A stretch of 64,000 bases of DNA from Shinella zoogloeoides (GCF_020883495.1 NZ_CP086610.1:1035501-1099500), one strand, 5' to 3'. Counted from the stretch's first letter, positions 1 to 10,341 are shown. Notes: generated by a model not told the origin, from the sequence alone. Numbers and translations: made by a program.

Positions 1-1
1 C

Positions 2-454
2 TTCTTCGAATGGCGGCGGCCGGAGGAGAAGGGCGCGAAGGCGCAGGCCTATTTCATCCGCCCGAAGCAGGGCGAGATCGTCGCCTTCGCCGGCCTCATG
101 GAGACATGGTCCTCGGCGGACGGTTCGGAGGTCGATACTGGCGCGATCCTGACGACGGCGGCCAACAACGACATTGCCCGCATCCACGACCGCATGCCGG
201 TCGTCATCCGCCAGGAGGATTTTGCGCGCTGGCTCGACTGCAAGACGCAGGAGCCGCGCGACGTGACGGACCTCATGAAGCCCATCGACGACGGCTTCTT
301 CGAGGCGATTCCGGTGTCCGACAAGGTCAACAAGGTCGCCAATATGGGGCCGGACATTCTGGAGCCGGTGGAAGAGCGCATCGAGGATGCGCCGCCGAAA
401 AAGAACAAGGGCGCAGAAGCGCCCCCATCTTCGGATCAGCTTTCGCTCTTTTGA
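2..454 (+). CDS. SRAP-domain protein (YedK/HMCES family), 5' truncated by window edge
   Basis: Partial gene; the start and the catalytic Cys2 lie outside the window. The visible part opens with FFEWRR, followed by YFIRPKQGEIVAFAGLMETW and, later, ARIHDRMPVVI. These match the SRAP fold: the Glu of the FEW motif and the His of the HxRMPVV motif are the known active-site partners of Cys2. Family members form a thiazolidine crosslink with abasic sites in single-stranded DNA and shield them from error-prone processing. The C-terminal 35 residues are Lys/Pro/Glu-rich and end in DQLSLF, a tail that looks disordered. The stop lies 4 nt from the stop of the convergent small gene that follows. Family assignment is confident; the N-terminus cannot be judged. 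Confidence 0.85.
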   Translation, partial: FFEWRRPEEKGAKAQAYFIRPKQGEIVAFAGLMETWSSADGSEVDTGAILTTAANNDIARIHDRMPVVIRQEDFARWLDCKTQEPRDVTDLMKPIDDGFFEAIPVSDKVNKVANMGPDILEPVEERIEDAPPKKNKGAEAPPSSDQLSLF

Positions 455-458
455 ACTC

Positions 459-641
459 TCAATCGTAAAGCGACTGGAGCACGGCCGGCAGGTCGCGCTC
501 GCGGCGCGGATCGGCCGCCTTCTGCTCCGGCTTGCACTGCATGGCCGCGACGACGGCGCGCAGGCCGAGCGGCTTGTAGCGTTCCTGCAGGTTCTCGTTG
601 GCGGCGACAGGCTGCGCCGGCTTCTTCATTGCAATCGACAT
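459..641 (-). CDS. small conserved-looking hypothetical protein, 60 aa
   Basis: A 60-residue soluble protein, basic and rich in Ala/Gln/Arg, with no membrane segment or known motif; it contains the stretch ERYKPLGLRAVVAAMQC and ends RDLPAVLQSLYD. The start follows a GGAGAG-type ribosome site (minus strand), which supports translation. It converges on the SRAP gene with only 4 nt between the stops. I do not recognise the family, although short proteins of this kind are common in rhizobial genomes. Supported by its ribosome site, fit between neighbours and good codon use rather than by homology. Confidence 0.55.
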   Translation of the reverse strand: MSIAMKKPAQPVAANENLQERYKPLGLRAVVAAMQCKPEQKAADPRRERDLPAVLQSLYD

Positions 642-914
642 TTCACTCTCCTGAAGTTCGGTTCATCAGGCAGCCCCGTACGATTCCCCCGGTTGCTACC
701 CCCATGACCCATGCATGTACCGGCCTCTTTCGGCCAAATTCTGCTCAAATTTTGATCGCTCTGCGGCGAAGCGTCGAAATCCCCCGTCTTGCGATCAACA
801 ATTGTGAGCGGCGGACATATCGCACGGCGCTCCGGCGCATGGCTGTCTCCCCGGTAACAGCTTGGGACAGAAGGCCGAACGGGCAGGAAATTCGCCGGCC
901 GGCCTTCACGCCCG

Positions 915-943
915 CTTGACCGCAGGCCCGCGCGGCGCGATAA
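915..943 (+). promoter_or_regulatory. candidate sigma70 promoter for cysS
   Basis: CTTGAC at 915-920, a 17-nt spacer, and CGATAA at 938-943. This agrees with the rhizobial housekeeping consensus CTTGAC-N17-CTATAT at all -35 positions and four of six -10 positions. It would start transcription near 950 and give cysS a leader of about 130 nt. Confidence 0.5.
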
Positions 944-951
944 AGCAGGCC

Positions 952-993
952 ATGAAAACGGTACTCTGCATTCGCCGGAGCATTATTCGCTAG
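952..993 (+). CDS. possible 13-residue leader peptide upstream of cysS
   Basis: ATG at 952 opens a 13-codon frame, MKTVLCIRRSIIR, ending in TAG at 991-993. Given the predicted promoter, its ATG would sit at or within 2 nt of the transcript 5' end, so translation would be leaderless. It contains one Cys codon and three Arg codons. Hairpin-forming sequence follows before cysS. A leader peptide sensing charged tRNA-Cys is conceivable, but one Cys codon is thin evidence and a chance frame is quite possible. Confidence 0.2.
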   Translation: MKTVLCIRRSIIR

Positions 994-1083
994 CGCACGC
1001 GCTGGCCCGGCCGTTTTCGTCCCCCAAAATCCCCGGATGACAACGACCCGGCCAGCCGGGCGCACGCATTTTGGGAGATTCCT

Positions 1084-2517
1084 ATGGCCGAAAAGCCGGT
1101 CCTGACGCTGTACAACACGCTCACGCGCTCGAAGGAGCCCTTCGCTCCCATCGATCCCGACAACGTGCGCATGTATGTCTGCGGCCCGACGGTCTACGAC
1201 TTCGCCCATATCGGCAATGCGCGGCCGGTCATCGTCTTCGACGTGCTGTTCCGCCTGCTGCGCCATATCTACGGCGAAAGCCACGTCATCTATGCCCGCA
1301 ACATCACGGACGTCGACGACAAGATCAACGCCCGGGCGCTGCGCGATTTCGGCGGCGAAATTGCGAGCGGCGCGCTCTCGCTCAACGAGGCGATCCGCCG
1401 CGTGACGGAGAAGACGGCGAACCAGTTCCACGCCGATATCGAGGCGCTCGGCGCCATGCAGCCGACGCATGAGCCGCGCGCCACCGAGTTCGTCCAGCCG
1501 CGCGCCGACGGCAAGGTGGACATGATTACCCTGATCGAGCGCCTGATCGAGCGCGGCCATGCCTATCAGGCCGGTGGCGAGGTGCTGTTCGACACCCATT
1601 CGATGGCCGATTACGGCGACCTGTCCAAGCGCAATCTCGATGAGCAGCAGGCCGGCGCCCGCGTCGCCGTCGATGCGCACAAGAAGAACCCGGGCGACTT
1701 CGTGCTCTGGAAGCTTTCCTCGCCGGAAGAGCCGGGCTGGGACAGCCCGTGGGGCCGCGGCCGCCCCGGCTGGCATATCGAGTGCTCGGCCATGTCCGCC
1801 GCCTATCTCGGCGAGGTCTTCGACATCCATGGCGGCGGGCTGGACCTGATCTTCCCGCACCATGAGAACGAGATCGCCCAGTCGCGCTGCGCGCACGGCA
1901 CCAAGGTCATGTCGAATGTCTGGATGCACAACGGCTTCCTGCAGGTCGAAGGCCGCAAGATGTCGAAATCCGAGGGCAATTTCTACACGATCACCGAGCT
2001 GCTGCACGAGGAGAAGTTCGGCGGTCGCAAGTGGCCGGGCGAAGTGCTGCGCCTCGCCATGCTGATGACGCATTACCGCGAGCCGATCGACTTCTCCGTC
2101 AAGCGCCTGGAAGAGGCCGAACGCCTTCTTGCGAAGTGGCCCGCCGGCGGCGACCCGGCTGAGGGCCGCGTGGATCAGACGGTCCTGACCCCGCTCTTCG
2201 ACGACCTCAACACGGTCGGCGCGGTGCAGGCTTTGCACGCGCTCGCCCAATGCGCCAACAGCGACCCGCTGATGCTTCCCGTCTTCGCCGCCAGCGCCCG
2301 GCTTCTCGGCGTCACGCCGAAGAAGGCGGAAGTCTCCAAGGCGCTGGAGGAGAGCATCGACACGATCATCCAGCTTCGTCTGGAAATGCTGAAGGCGAAG
2401 AACTTCGCCGAGGCCGACCGTATCCGCGACGACCTCGCCGCCAAGGGCGTCCAGCTCAAGGACGGCAAGGACCCGGCGACGGGCGAGCGCGTGACGACGT
2501 GGGAGGTGAAAAGGTGA
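1084..2517 (+). CDS. cysS: cysteinyl-tRNA synthetase
   Basis: Cytosolic class I synthetase that charges tRNA-Cys with cysteine using ATP. The 477-aa length is normal for bacterial CysRS. Seen directly: Cys33 in YVCGPTVYD (a zinc ligand in the family), the HIGH-type motif HIGN at 42-45, the WHIEC and HHENE zinc-site motifs near residues 237-262, and KMSKS at about 292-296. The start has GGGAG seven nt upstream. The last codons overlap the next gene by 4 nt (GTGA), so translation of the GFA gene is probably coupled. This makes cysS the first gene of a run cysS-GFA-microprotein-GFA-pip. Confidence 0.97.
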   Translation: MAEKPVLTLYNTLTRSKEPFAPIDPDNVRMYVCGPTVYDFAHIGNARPVIVFDVLFRLLRHIYGESHVIYARNITDVDDKINARALRDFGGEIASGALSLNEAIRRVTEKTANQFHADIEALGAMQPTHEPRATEFVQPRADGKVDMITLIERLIERGHAYQAGGEVLFDTHSMADYGDLSKRNLDEQQAGARVAVDAHKKNPGDFVLWKLSSPEEPGWDSPWGRGRPGWHIECSAMSAAYLGEVFDIHGGGLDLIFPHHENEIAQSRCAHGTKVMSNVWMHNGFLQVEGRKMSKSEGNFYTITELLHEEKFGGRKWPGEVLRLAMLMTHYREPIDFSVKRLEEAERLLAKWPAGGDPAEGRVDQTVLTPLFDDLNTVGAVQALHALAQCANSDPLMLPVFAASARLLGVTPKKAEVSKALEESIDTIIQLRLEMLKAKNFAEADRIRDDLAAKGVQLKDGKDPATGERVTTWEVKR

Positions 2518-2996
2518 CCACACCCTTCTACACCGGCGGCTGCCAGTGCGGTGCCGTGCGCTTTCATGTCGAAGGCGCGCTTGGCGATGCATCGGTCTGT
2601 CATTGCCGGATGTGCCAGAAGGCGAGCGGGAACTTCTATCTGCCGCTCGTTTCCGTGCGCGGCGCCAAGCTGACATGGACGCGCGGGGAGCCGAAGCGCT
2701 TCCGCTCGTCCAACCATGGCTATCGCGGCTTTTGCGGCGATTGCGGCACGCCGCTGACCTACGAGGCGCCGGATGGCGTGGCGCTGACCATCGCCGCCTT
2801 CGACGATCCCGCAGAGATCGCCCCGCGCATCCAGTGGGGCACCGAGGCGAAGCTGCCCTATGTCGATGCGATCCGCGACCTGCCGGGCGAGGAGACGATG
2901 GCGGATCAGGAGGCGGCGTCCTTCCTCGCCGATCTCGTCTCCTACCAGCATCCCGACCACGATACGGACCGATGGCCGCCGGAGGGTGCGGTATGA
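2514..2996 (+). CDS. GFA-family zinc-binding protein (copy 1)
   Basis: A 160-aa protein of the GFA family (fold of glutathione-dependent formaldehyde-activating enzyme). Cysteine motifs typical of the family are present: [18 protein letters not shown] and FCGDCGTPL; family members bind zinc through these. The GTG start at 2514 overlaps the cysS stop and has GGAGG about 8 nt upstream; it begins [13 protein letters not shown], where relatives begin. The stop overlaps the start of the 39-aa gene (ATGA). A second copy lies 127 nt downstream, sharing the length and all Cys motifs, so the two look like a tandem duplication. Many members have no proven enzyme activity, so a role in formaldehyde or thiol metabolism is inference. 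Confidence 0.88.
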   Translation: MTTPFYTGGCQCGAVRFHVEGALGDASVCHCRMCQKASGNFYLPLVSVRGAKLTWTRGEPKRFRSSNHGYRGFCGDCGTPLTYEAPDGVALTIAAFDDPAEIAPRIQWGTEAKLPYVDAIRDLPGEETMADQEAASFLADLVSYQHPDHDTDRWPPEGAV

Positions 2997-3112
2997 GCCA
3001 GCCGAAGCCGGAACTCGGCTTTCCCCGCAAGTGGCTCTATCTCATCGCCGGCAAGCTGGTGCTCATCACGGCCGTCATCATCGCCGTTGTCGTCTATTCC
3101 TCTTATCGCTGA
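2993..3112 (+). CDS. 39-aa single-pass membrane microprotein
   Basis: ATG at 2993 overlaps the preceding stop by 4 nt. The product has a short basic N-terminus (PKPELGFPRKW) and one hydrophobic helix, about residues 15-35, ending YSSYR. The overlap with the gene upstream, a fitting ribosome site (GGAGGG, about 6 nt before the ATG) and the tight spacing to the next gene argue that it is real. It sits exactly between the two GFA copies. Function is unknown; a membrane anchor or partner for the GFA proteins is a guess from position only. Confidence 0.65.
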   Translation: MSQPKPELGFPRKWLYLIAGKLVLITAVIIAVVVYSSYR

Positions 3113-3123
3113 AGGAGCCCGCC

Positions 3124-4559
<1,436 letters not shown>

Positions 4560-4586
4560 GACAGACTGCCTCCCGGGAGGGAACCG

Positions 4587-6200
4587 ATGAAAGACCGTAT
4601 CTACCTTTTCGACACCACGCTTCGCGACGGCCAGCAGACGCCGGGCATCGACTTTTCCGTCGAGGACAAGATCGCCATTGCCGGCATGCTGGATGCGTTC
4701 GGGCTGGACTATGTCGAGGGCGGCTATCCGGGCGCCAACCCGACCGATACGGCCTTCTTTTCGAAGAAACGCACCGGCCGCGCGAAATTCGTCGCCTTCG
4801 GCATGACGAAGCGCGCCGGCGTCTCCGCCTCCAACGATCCGGGCGTTGCCGCGCTCCTCGATTCCAGAAGCGACGCGATCTGTCTCGTGGCCAAGAGCTG
4901 GGACTATCATGTGCGCGTCGCGCTCGGCTGCACCAACGAGGAGAACCTCGAAAGCATCGCCGAATCCGTGAAGGCCGTGGTCGCCTCGGGCCGCGAATCC
5001 ATGATCGACTGCGAGCATTTCTTCGACGGCTACAAGGCGAACCCGGACTATGCGCTCGCCTGCGCGAAGACGGCCTTTGCCTCCGGCGCGCGCTGGGTCG
5101 TGCTCTGCGACACCAATGGCGGCACCCAGCCCTCTGAGGTGCAGGCCATCGTCAAGGCGGTGATCGCCGCCGGCGTGCCGGGCGCAAATCTCGGCATCCA
5201 CGCCCATAACGATACGGGACAGGCCGTCGCCAATTCGCTCGCAGCCGTCGAGGCCGGCGTGCGCCAGATCCAGGGCACCCTCAACGGCATCGGCGAGCGC
5301 TGCGGCAACGCCAATCTCGTCACGCTCATCCCGACGCTGGCCCTCAAGGAAGCCTACAACACGCGCTTCGAAACCGGCATCGACACGGAAAAGCTCACCG
5401 GCCTCACCAAGCTCGCCCATACCTTCGACGAGCTCCTGAACCGCTCGCCCGATCATCAGGCGCCCTATGTCGGCGCGTCCGCTTTCGCCACCAAGGCCGG
5501 CATCCATGCCTCCGCGCTCCTCAAGGACCCGCGCACCTACGAGCATGTCACGCCGGAAAGCGTCGGCAACCTGCGCAAGGTCATGGTGTCGGATCAGGGC
5601 GGCAAGGCGAACTTCATCAACGCGCTGAAACTGCGCGGCATAACGGTGGCCAAGGACGACCCGAAGCTCGACCGGCTCATCCAGATCGTCAAGGAACGCG
5701 AGGCGACGGGCTATGCCTATGAGGGCGCCGACGCGAGCTTCGCGCTGCTCGCCTACCGCACGCTCGGCACGGTGCCGGATTTCTTCCACGTCGAGAGTTT
5801 CCGCGTGATGGTCGAGCGCCGCTACGACGTCAACGGCCAGCTCAAGACGGTCTCGGAAGCCGTGGTCCGCGTGATCGTCGACGGCGAGACCATGATGTCC
5901 GTCGCCGAAGGACACGGCCCGGTCAACGCGCTCGACCTTGCGCTGCGCAAGGACCTCGGCAAATACCAGGCCGAGATCGCCGATCTGGAACTGGCGGACT
6001 ACAAGGTCCGCATCCTCAACGGCGGCACCGAGGCCATCACCCGCGTCCTCATCGAATCCACCGATGCCTCCGGCGCCCGCTGGTGGACGGTCGGCGTCTC
6101 CGACAACATCATCGACGCCTCCTTCCAGGCCCTGATGGATTCCATCGTCTACAAGCTCCTGAAGAACAGGGGCGAGGCGGGACGCGCGGCGGCGGAGTAA
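4587..6200 (+). CDS. cimA: (R)-citramalate synthase
   Basis: Condenses acetyl-CoA and pyruvate to citramalate, the first step of a threonine-independent route to 2-oxobutyrate and isoleucine. It begins with the HMGL-like TIM barrel: FDTTLRDGQQTPGIDFS (catalytic Arg and metal-binding Asp), the metal-ligand motif HAHNDTGQAVANSLAAVEAG, and GTLNGIGERCGN. The C-terminal part, from about residue 390, carries a LeuA-type allosteric domain. The 537-aa length and the TPGIDFS signature fit class-2 citramalate synthases better than LeuA isopropylmalate synthase. Start preceded by GGGAGGGAACCG. Probably feedback-controlled through the regulatory domain, as in relatives. Confidence 0.92.
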   Translation: MKDRIYLFDTTLRDGQQTPGIDFSVEDKIAIAGMLDAFGLDYVEGGYPGANPTDTAFFSKKRTGRAKFVAFGMTKRAGVSASNDPGVAALLDSRSDAICLVAKSWDYHVRVALGCTNEENLESIAESVKAVVASGRESMIDCEHFFDGYKANPDYALACAKTAFASGARWVVLCDTNGGTQPSEVQAIVKAVIAAGVPGANLGIHAHNDTGQAVANSLAAVEAGVRQIQGTLNGIGERCGNANLVTLIPTLALKEAYNTRFETGIDTEKLTGLTKLAHTFDELLNRSPDHQAPYVGASAFATKAGIHASALLKDPRTYEHVTPESVGNLRKVMVSDQGGKANFINALKLRGITVAKDDPKLDRLIQIVKEREATGYAYEGADASFALLAYRTLGTVPDFFHVESFRVMVERRYDVNGQLKTVSEAVVRVIVDGETMMSVAEGHGPVNALDLALRKDLGKYQAEIADLELADYKVRILNGGTEAITRVLIESTDASGARWWTVGVSDNIIDASFQALMDSIVYKLLKNRGEAGRAAAE

Positions 6201-6269
6201 AGCCAAGGTTCAGCCTCGCTCATTCATCCCTTCACCGGAATGAATTGGTGCATTCACGGCCATTGGAGT

Positions 6270-6304
6270 ATTTCCGTCGGAAAATCCGATAATCGACGGG
6301 AAAT
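6270..6304. repeat. imperfect inverted repeat before rarD
   Basis: ATTTCCGTCG (6270-6279) is mirrored by CGACGGGAAAT (6294-6304) with one extra base. It ends 6 nt before the rarD start, so it could be an operator or a hairpin that masks the ribosome site. Confidence 0.3.
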
Positions 6305-6310
6305 GACACC

Positions 6311-7255
6311 ATGGCCGACGCCAATTCCTCCAGCGGCCCCCAGACCGGCGATTCGCCGCGCGGTTTTGCCTTCGCTCTCACAGCCTATGTGCTCTGGGGC
6401 TTCCTGCCCTTCTTCATGAAGGCCGTTGCGCATATTCCGTCCACCGAAGTGGTGGCGCATCGTATCATCTGGTCGGTGCCGCTTGCGGGCCTCGTGCTGG
6501 TCTGGCTCGGCCGCACGGACGATATCAAGGTGGCGCTGCGCTCGCCGCGCATGCTCGCCATGGCGGCGCTGACGGCGACGCTCATCACCATCAACTGGGG
6601 CATCTACGTCTGGGCCATCGCCGCGGACCGCGCCCTGGAGACGGCGCTCGGCTACTATATCAACCCGCTCTTTTCGATCTTCCTCGGCGCGGTGCTGCTG
6701 AAGGAGCGCCCGGCGCCGGCGCAGATGGTGGCGATCGGGCTTGCCGCCTGCGCGGTGGCGATCCTCGCCTTCGATGCCGGCGGCCTGCCATGGGTGTCGC
6801 TCAGCCTGTGCCTGTCCTGGGGCCTCTACGCCTTCTTCCGCAAGACGCTTCCGATCGGCCCGAACCAGGGCTTCTTCCTCGAAGTGCTGCTGCTCAGCGT
6901 GCCGGCGATCGGCTATGTGATCTGGCTCGAATCGACGGGGCAGGGCCATTTCGGCGATACGGGTATGGCGGACATGCTGTGGCTGCTCTCCTGCGGCGTC
7001 GTCACGGCGATCCCGCTGATGATCTACGCCAATGGCGCAAAACTCCTGCGCCTCTCCACCATCGGCATCATGCAGTACATCGCCCCGACGATGATCTTCG
7101 TCATCGCCGTCTTCGTTTTCGGCGAGCCCTTCGGCACGGCCAAGCTCGTCGCCTTCGCCTTCATCTGGGTGGCGCTGATCATCTATTCCGGCTCCATGCT
7201 GAGCACGGCCCGCGCCAAGCGCCTCGCGGCGGCGGAGTTGAAACCCGCTGAATGA
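6311..7255 (+). CDS. rarD: RarD-type EamA transporter
   Basis: Inner-membrane protein of the drug/metabolite transporter superfamily, 314 aa with about ten hydrophobic helices in two EamA halves. The opening GFAFALTAYVLWGFLPFFMKAV, then RIIWSVPLAG and the ALGYYINPLFSIFLG segment, are characteristic of RarD. The substrate is not established for the family. No strong ribosome site is visible. An imperfect inverted repeat at 6270-6304 lies directly upstream. It is followed by a strong terminator and converges on the LOG gene. Confidence 0.9.
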   Translation: MADANSSSGPQTGDSPRGFAFALTAYVLWGFLPFFMKAVAHIPSTEVVAHRIIWSVPLAGLVLVWLGRTDDIKVALRSPRMLAMAALTATLITINWGIYVWAIAADRALETALGYYINPLFSIFLGAVLLKERPAPAQMVAIGLAACAVAILAFDAGGLPWVSLSLCLSWGLYAFFRKTLPIGPNQGFFLEVLLLSVPAIGYVIWLESTGQGHFGDTGMADMLWLLSCGVVTAIPLMIYANGAKLLRLSTIGIMQYIAPTMIFVIAVFVFGEPFGTAKLVAFAFIWVALIIYSGSMLSTARAKRLAAAELKPAE

Positions 7256-7258
7256 AAC

Positions 7259-7297
7259 GCAAAAGCCGGAGGCGCTGAACCTCCGGCTTTTCTTTTG
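7259..7297. terminator. rho-independent terminator between rarD and the LOG gene
   Basis: AAAAGCCGGAGG and CCTCCGGCTTTT form a 12-bp stem with a 7-nt loop, followed by CTTTTG. A-rich and T-rich flanks on both sides suit both converging transcripts. Confidence 0.85.
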
Positions 7298-7317
7298 CCG
7301 TTGCGGGAAAGTCGTTC

Positions 7318-7938
7318 CTAGAGCCGCGAAATGATCCCGGCCTCGCCCTCGCGGTCGACCTGCCCGGCCCAATGGTCGAGCAGCGTCGTGACGATCTCCT
7401 CCGGCTCGTCGATGACGAGCGGCTGGACGAGGTGGGCGGTATGGATGAAGCCTTCGTCGGCCATGTGGCGGATGAGCTTCATCATCGGATCCCAGAAGCC
7501 GCCGATATTGGCGAAGACCATCGGCTTGCGGTGGCGGCCGAGCTGCGCCCAGGTCATCACCTCGACGATCTCCTCCAGCGTGCCGATGCCGCCGGGAAGC
7601 GCCACGAAGGCGTCGGCGCGGTCGAACATCTTGTGCTTGCGCTCGTGCATGTCCGGCGTGACGATCAGTTCGCTGAGCTGGCCCAGCGAATGACGGGTGG
7701 CCTCCATATCCACGAGGAATTCGGGTATAATGCCGGTGACGCGGCCGCCGTTCGAAAGCACGCCGCTTGCGACGGCTCCCATGACGCCCTTGGTGCCGCC
7801 GCCATAGACGAGCCGCAGGTGGTTTTCGGCCATCGCCTTGCCGAGTTGCCTTCCGGCGGTGACATAGGCGGAATCGCGGCCCGGCTGGGAGCCGCAATAG
7901 ACGCAGACGGATCGAATCGGCAGGGTTTGTTCGCTCAT
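7318..7938 (-). CDS. LOG-family protein (cytokinin riboside 5'-monophosphate phosphoribohydrolase type)
   Basis: A 206-aa cytosolic Rossmann protein. It has the family motifs CVYCGSQPG at the N-terminus, YGGGTKGVMG, and the signature PGGIGTLEEIVEVMTW. Members cleave nucleoside 5'-monophosphates of the cytokinin type, releasing free base and ribose 5-phosphate; many bacterial ones also act on AMP. The start at 7938 is chosen because MSEQTLPIRSVCVYCGS matches the usual N-terminus; an upstream extension would run into the region shared with the divergent LysM gene. In a plant-associated group cytokinin activation is of interest, but the true substrate cannot be read from sequence. Confidence 0.9.
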   Translation of the reverse strand: MSEQTLPIRSVCVYCGSQPGRDSAYVTAGRQLGKAMAENHLRLVYGGGTKGVMGAVASGVLSNGGRVTGIIPEFLVDMEATRHSLGQLSELIVTPDMHERKHKMFDRADAFVALPGGIGTLEEIVEVMTWAQLGRHRKPMVFANIGGFWDPMMKLIRHMADEGFIHTAHLVQPLVIDEPEEIVTTLLDHWAGQVDREGEAGIISRL

Positions 7939-8098
7939 GGCGGGATTCAGCCACCCGCCCGGCGGCCCGTCAAGGACGATGGCGGAGAAAAAGCCCGGAC
8001 AGGCGGCCGGCAACAGCCCCGAAAGCTTGTGCGCGGCCCCCGGAATCGATAGCTGTTTGCGCAGGGACTCCCGGGAAACCGGGACAGAGAGAGAGTCG

Positions 8099-10213
8099 AT
8101 GATGAAGAACAGGACCGGCTTGGTGGCCTTGATCGTGCTGGCGGCGGCGACGCTGCTCATGGTTTTCTTCGTGCTGCCCAACATGAACAAGGAAAAGCCG
8201 GCGGAAACGCCTGTCGCGACGCTCGTCGGCAAGCCCGCCGAGGGCGGTGGTGAAACCACGACGGCAGACGGCAAACAGGCCCGCTCCACGCCCGCCCAGA
8301 CCGAGGGCGAGACGAACGCGGCCGCCACTGCGACTGAAGAAACCACCAGGGAAGAAACGGCCAAGACGGATGCGAAACCGGCCGACGCCGCGGCCGCATG
8401 GGTCACGCCCGCCTTCGATCTCCTGCGCGTCGAGCCCGATGGCTCCACCGTGATCGCCGGCCGCGGCCAGCCGAACACGAAACTGGAAATCCGCAACGGA
8501 GAAACGGTCGTCGCGACGGCCGATATCGGCCCCTCGGGCGATTTCGCCGCCGTCTTCGATCAGCCGCTGGCCGCCGGCGACTACCAGCTCACCCTCAACA
8601 CGAAGGACGACAAGGGCGCCACGAAGACCTCCGAAGAGGTGGCGACCGTCTCCGTGCCCAAGGACGGCAGCGGCGAGCTGCTCGCCATGGTCTCCCGGCC
8701 GGGCGAGGCGAGCCGCCTGATCACCGTGCCGGACGCGGCCGCAAAGGCTGCCGGCACCGCCACGACGACGGCCGGACAGGCTGCCGGCGAGGTCGCATCC
8801 GCGCAGACCGGCGGTGCGGCCGAAGGCGCACAGACGCAGCAGGCCGCCGGCGACGCCGCGGCGACGGCCGCATTGGCCGTCAAGGCCGAGGCCCATGTCT
8901 CGGCCGTCGAGCTGGAAGGCAAGCGCATGTTCATTGCCGGTACGGCCCGGCCCGGCGCGCTGGTGCGCATCTATGCCAACGATACGCTCGTCGGCGAGGC
9001 GAAGGCCGATGACGCGGGGCGCTATGTCGTCGATGGCGAGATCGACCTGCCGGTCGGCCGCCATAGCGTGCGCGCCGACGTGATGAGTGCGGACGGCAGC
9101 AAGGTCGATTTCCGCGCTTCCGTTCCGTTCGACAGGCCGGAGGGCGAACAGGTCGCCGTCGTGGCGCAGGAGGGCGCGGCGAGCGATGCCGGTCCGGCGC
9201 TCGGCCTTATCGGCGGCGGCGCGTTCGACAAGCTGCGCGCCGAGGCCGACAAGGCGATTGCGCTCCTCAAGGGCCTTTATGCGAACGGCCACCTGCCGAG
9301 TGCGGAAGAACTGGCCGCCGCCCGCTCGGCGACGGAAATCGCGTTGAAGTCGCTGGCCGAGTTCAAGCCGGGCGAGGAAGAGGGCGAAGCTGCCCGCGCC
9401 ATGGCCGCCAAGGCTTCGGCCGCCGCGGCTTCCGCGCTCTCCCGCCTCCAGGCCTTGCCTGCCGATGCCGGCGCTGTCGGCGAGGCGCTCGGTTCGATCG
9501 AGACGGCGGTCGCCGATGCGCTGGCGCCGGCCATCGACAAGGCGGAGGTCGTCGCGGGCGACGTCAAGGCTGCCGCGGGCAATTCCATCGAGCGGCTGGC
9601 CACGCAGGCCGCAACCCTCCAGCAGCAGTTCGCCGCGCTCTTCGCCGATGGCCGCAATGCCGAGCCGGCGGAAATCCGCACCGCGCGCGTCGCGCTCGAG
9701 GATGCACTGAAGGGCATCACGGGCTTTGTCGCCCCGGCGGATGCGGCGGTTGATGTCGCCGCCGCCATCGAGAAGCTGAAGGGCTGGGCCTCGACGGCGC
9801 TCGATCGTCTCGCCGCGATCCCGGCGGATGCGGGCAGGGATGCCTACCAGCCGGCGCTCGTCGCGCTCGAGGGCATGCCGTCGGTAAGCGCCGCCGAAAG
9901 CGCGACGACCGCCGCCAGCGGATCGGCGACCGATGGCGAGGCCGCCGCGGAAGAGCCGGCGACCGTCGAGCAGGCGCCGCTGAAGGAAAGCAAGACCTCG
10001 GTCATCATCCGCCGCGGCGATACGCTGTGGCAGATTTCCCGCCGCATCTACGGCAAGGGCGTGCGCTATACGACGATCTACCTCGCCAACGAGGACCAGA
10101 TCGCCAATCCGGACCGCATCATCCCCGGCCAGGTCTTCGGCGTGCCGGACAAGACGGTGGAGAGCGACGCCGAGGCGGAAGAGCTGCACCGCAAGCGCGT
10201 GCGCGGAAATTGA
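8099..10213 (+). CDS. membrane-anchored LysM protein with Ig-like and duplicated helical domains
   Basis: A 704-aa envelope protein. Order seen: a membrane anchor at about 6-27; an acidic, Thr/Ala-rich linker to about 100; two Ig-like beta segments, about 101-205 and 262-345 (FIAGTARPGALVRIYANDTLVGEA); an Ala-rich helical region, about 376-595; a low-complexity linker; and a C-terminal LysM domain, about 636-683 (IIRRGDTLWQISRRIYG). LysM binds peptidoglycan, so the protein probably links the inner membrane to the wall. The helical part contains two related units of about 100 residues, each ending near ALPADAG or AIPADAG. Start: ATGATG at 8099, with GAGAGAG upstream. It is divergent from the LOG gene. 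Confidence 0.85.
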   Translation: MMKNRTGLVALIVLAAATLLMVFFVLPNMNKEKPAETPVATLVGKPAEGGGETTTADGKQARSTPAQTEGETNAAATATEETTREETAKTDAKPADAAAAWVTPAFDLLRVEPDGSTVIAGRGQPNTKLEIRNGETVVATADIGPSGDFAAVFDQPLAAGDYQLTLNTKDDKGATKTSEEVATVSVPKDGSGELLAMVSRPGEASRLITVPDAAAKAAGTATTTAGQAAGEVASAQTGGAAEGAQTQQAAGDAAATAALAVKAEAHVSAVELEGKRMFIAGTARPGALVRIYANDTLVGEAKADDAGRYVVDGEIDLPVGRHSVRADVMSADGSKVDFRASVPFDRPEGEQVAVVAQEGAASDAGPALGLIGGGAFDKLRAEADKAIALLKGLYANGHLPSAEELAAARSATEIALKSLAEFKPGEEEGEAARAMAAKASAAAASALSRLQALPADAGAVGEALGSIETAVADALAPAIDKAEVVAGDVKAAAGNSIERLATQAATLQQQFAALFADGRNAEPAEIRTARVALEDALKGITGFVAPADAAVDVAAAIEKLKGWASTALDRLAAIPADAGRDAYQPALVALEGMPSVSAAESATTAASGSATDGEAAAEEPATVEQAPLKESKTSVIIRRGDTLWQISRRIYGKGVRYTTIYLANEDQIANPDRIIPGQVFGVPDKTVESDAEAEELHRKRVRGN

Positions 10214-10268
10214 CCGCTGTTATTTCCGGCCGGCCGTTGCGAAACGGTCGGCAAGGTCCTATCTCCGC

Positions 10269-10298
10269 AATGCGGCGCCCCACCGGGCGCCGCATTTT
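10269..10298 (+). terminator. terminator after the LysM gene
   Basis: AATGCGGCGCCC and GGGCGCCGCATT pair as a 12-bp stem with a 4-nt loop, followed by TTC. Lies 55 nt after the stop. Confidence 0.75.
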
Positions 10299-10341
10299 CA
10301 TTCGGATAATTCGGTAACGCGCGCCGGCGCGGGAGCCGGAC

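Larger units (their letters stand above)
642..1083. other. 442-bp intergenic region upstream of cysS
   Basis: No gene longer than a few codons is supported here. It must hold the promoter of the 60-aa minus-strand gene and that of cysS. A rhizobial-type promoter lies at 915-943, followed by a 13-codon reading frame at 952-993 and short GC hairpins (for example around 1048-1062) just before the cysS ribosome site. Confidence 0.6.

Noticed and set aside
745..3030. Long open frame of about 760 codons on the minus strand
   Set aside because: Antisense to cysS and GFA1, whose motifs are complete. The translation is rich in Arg/Asp/Gly repeats typical of high-GC third-position shadows.
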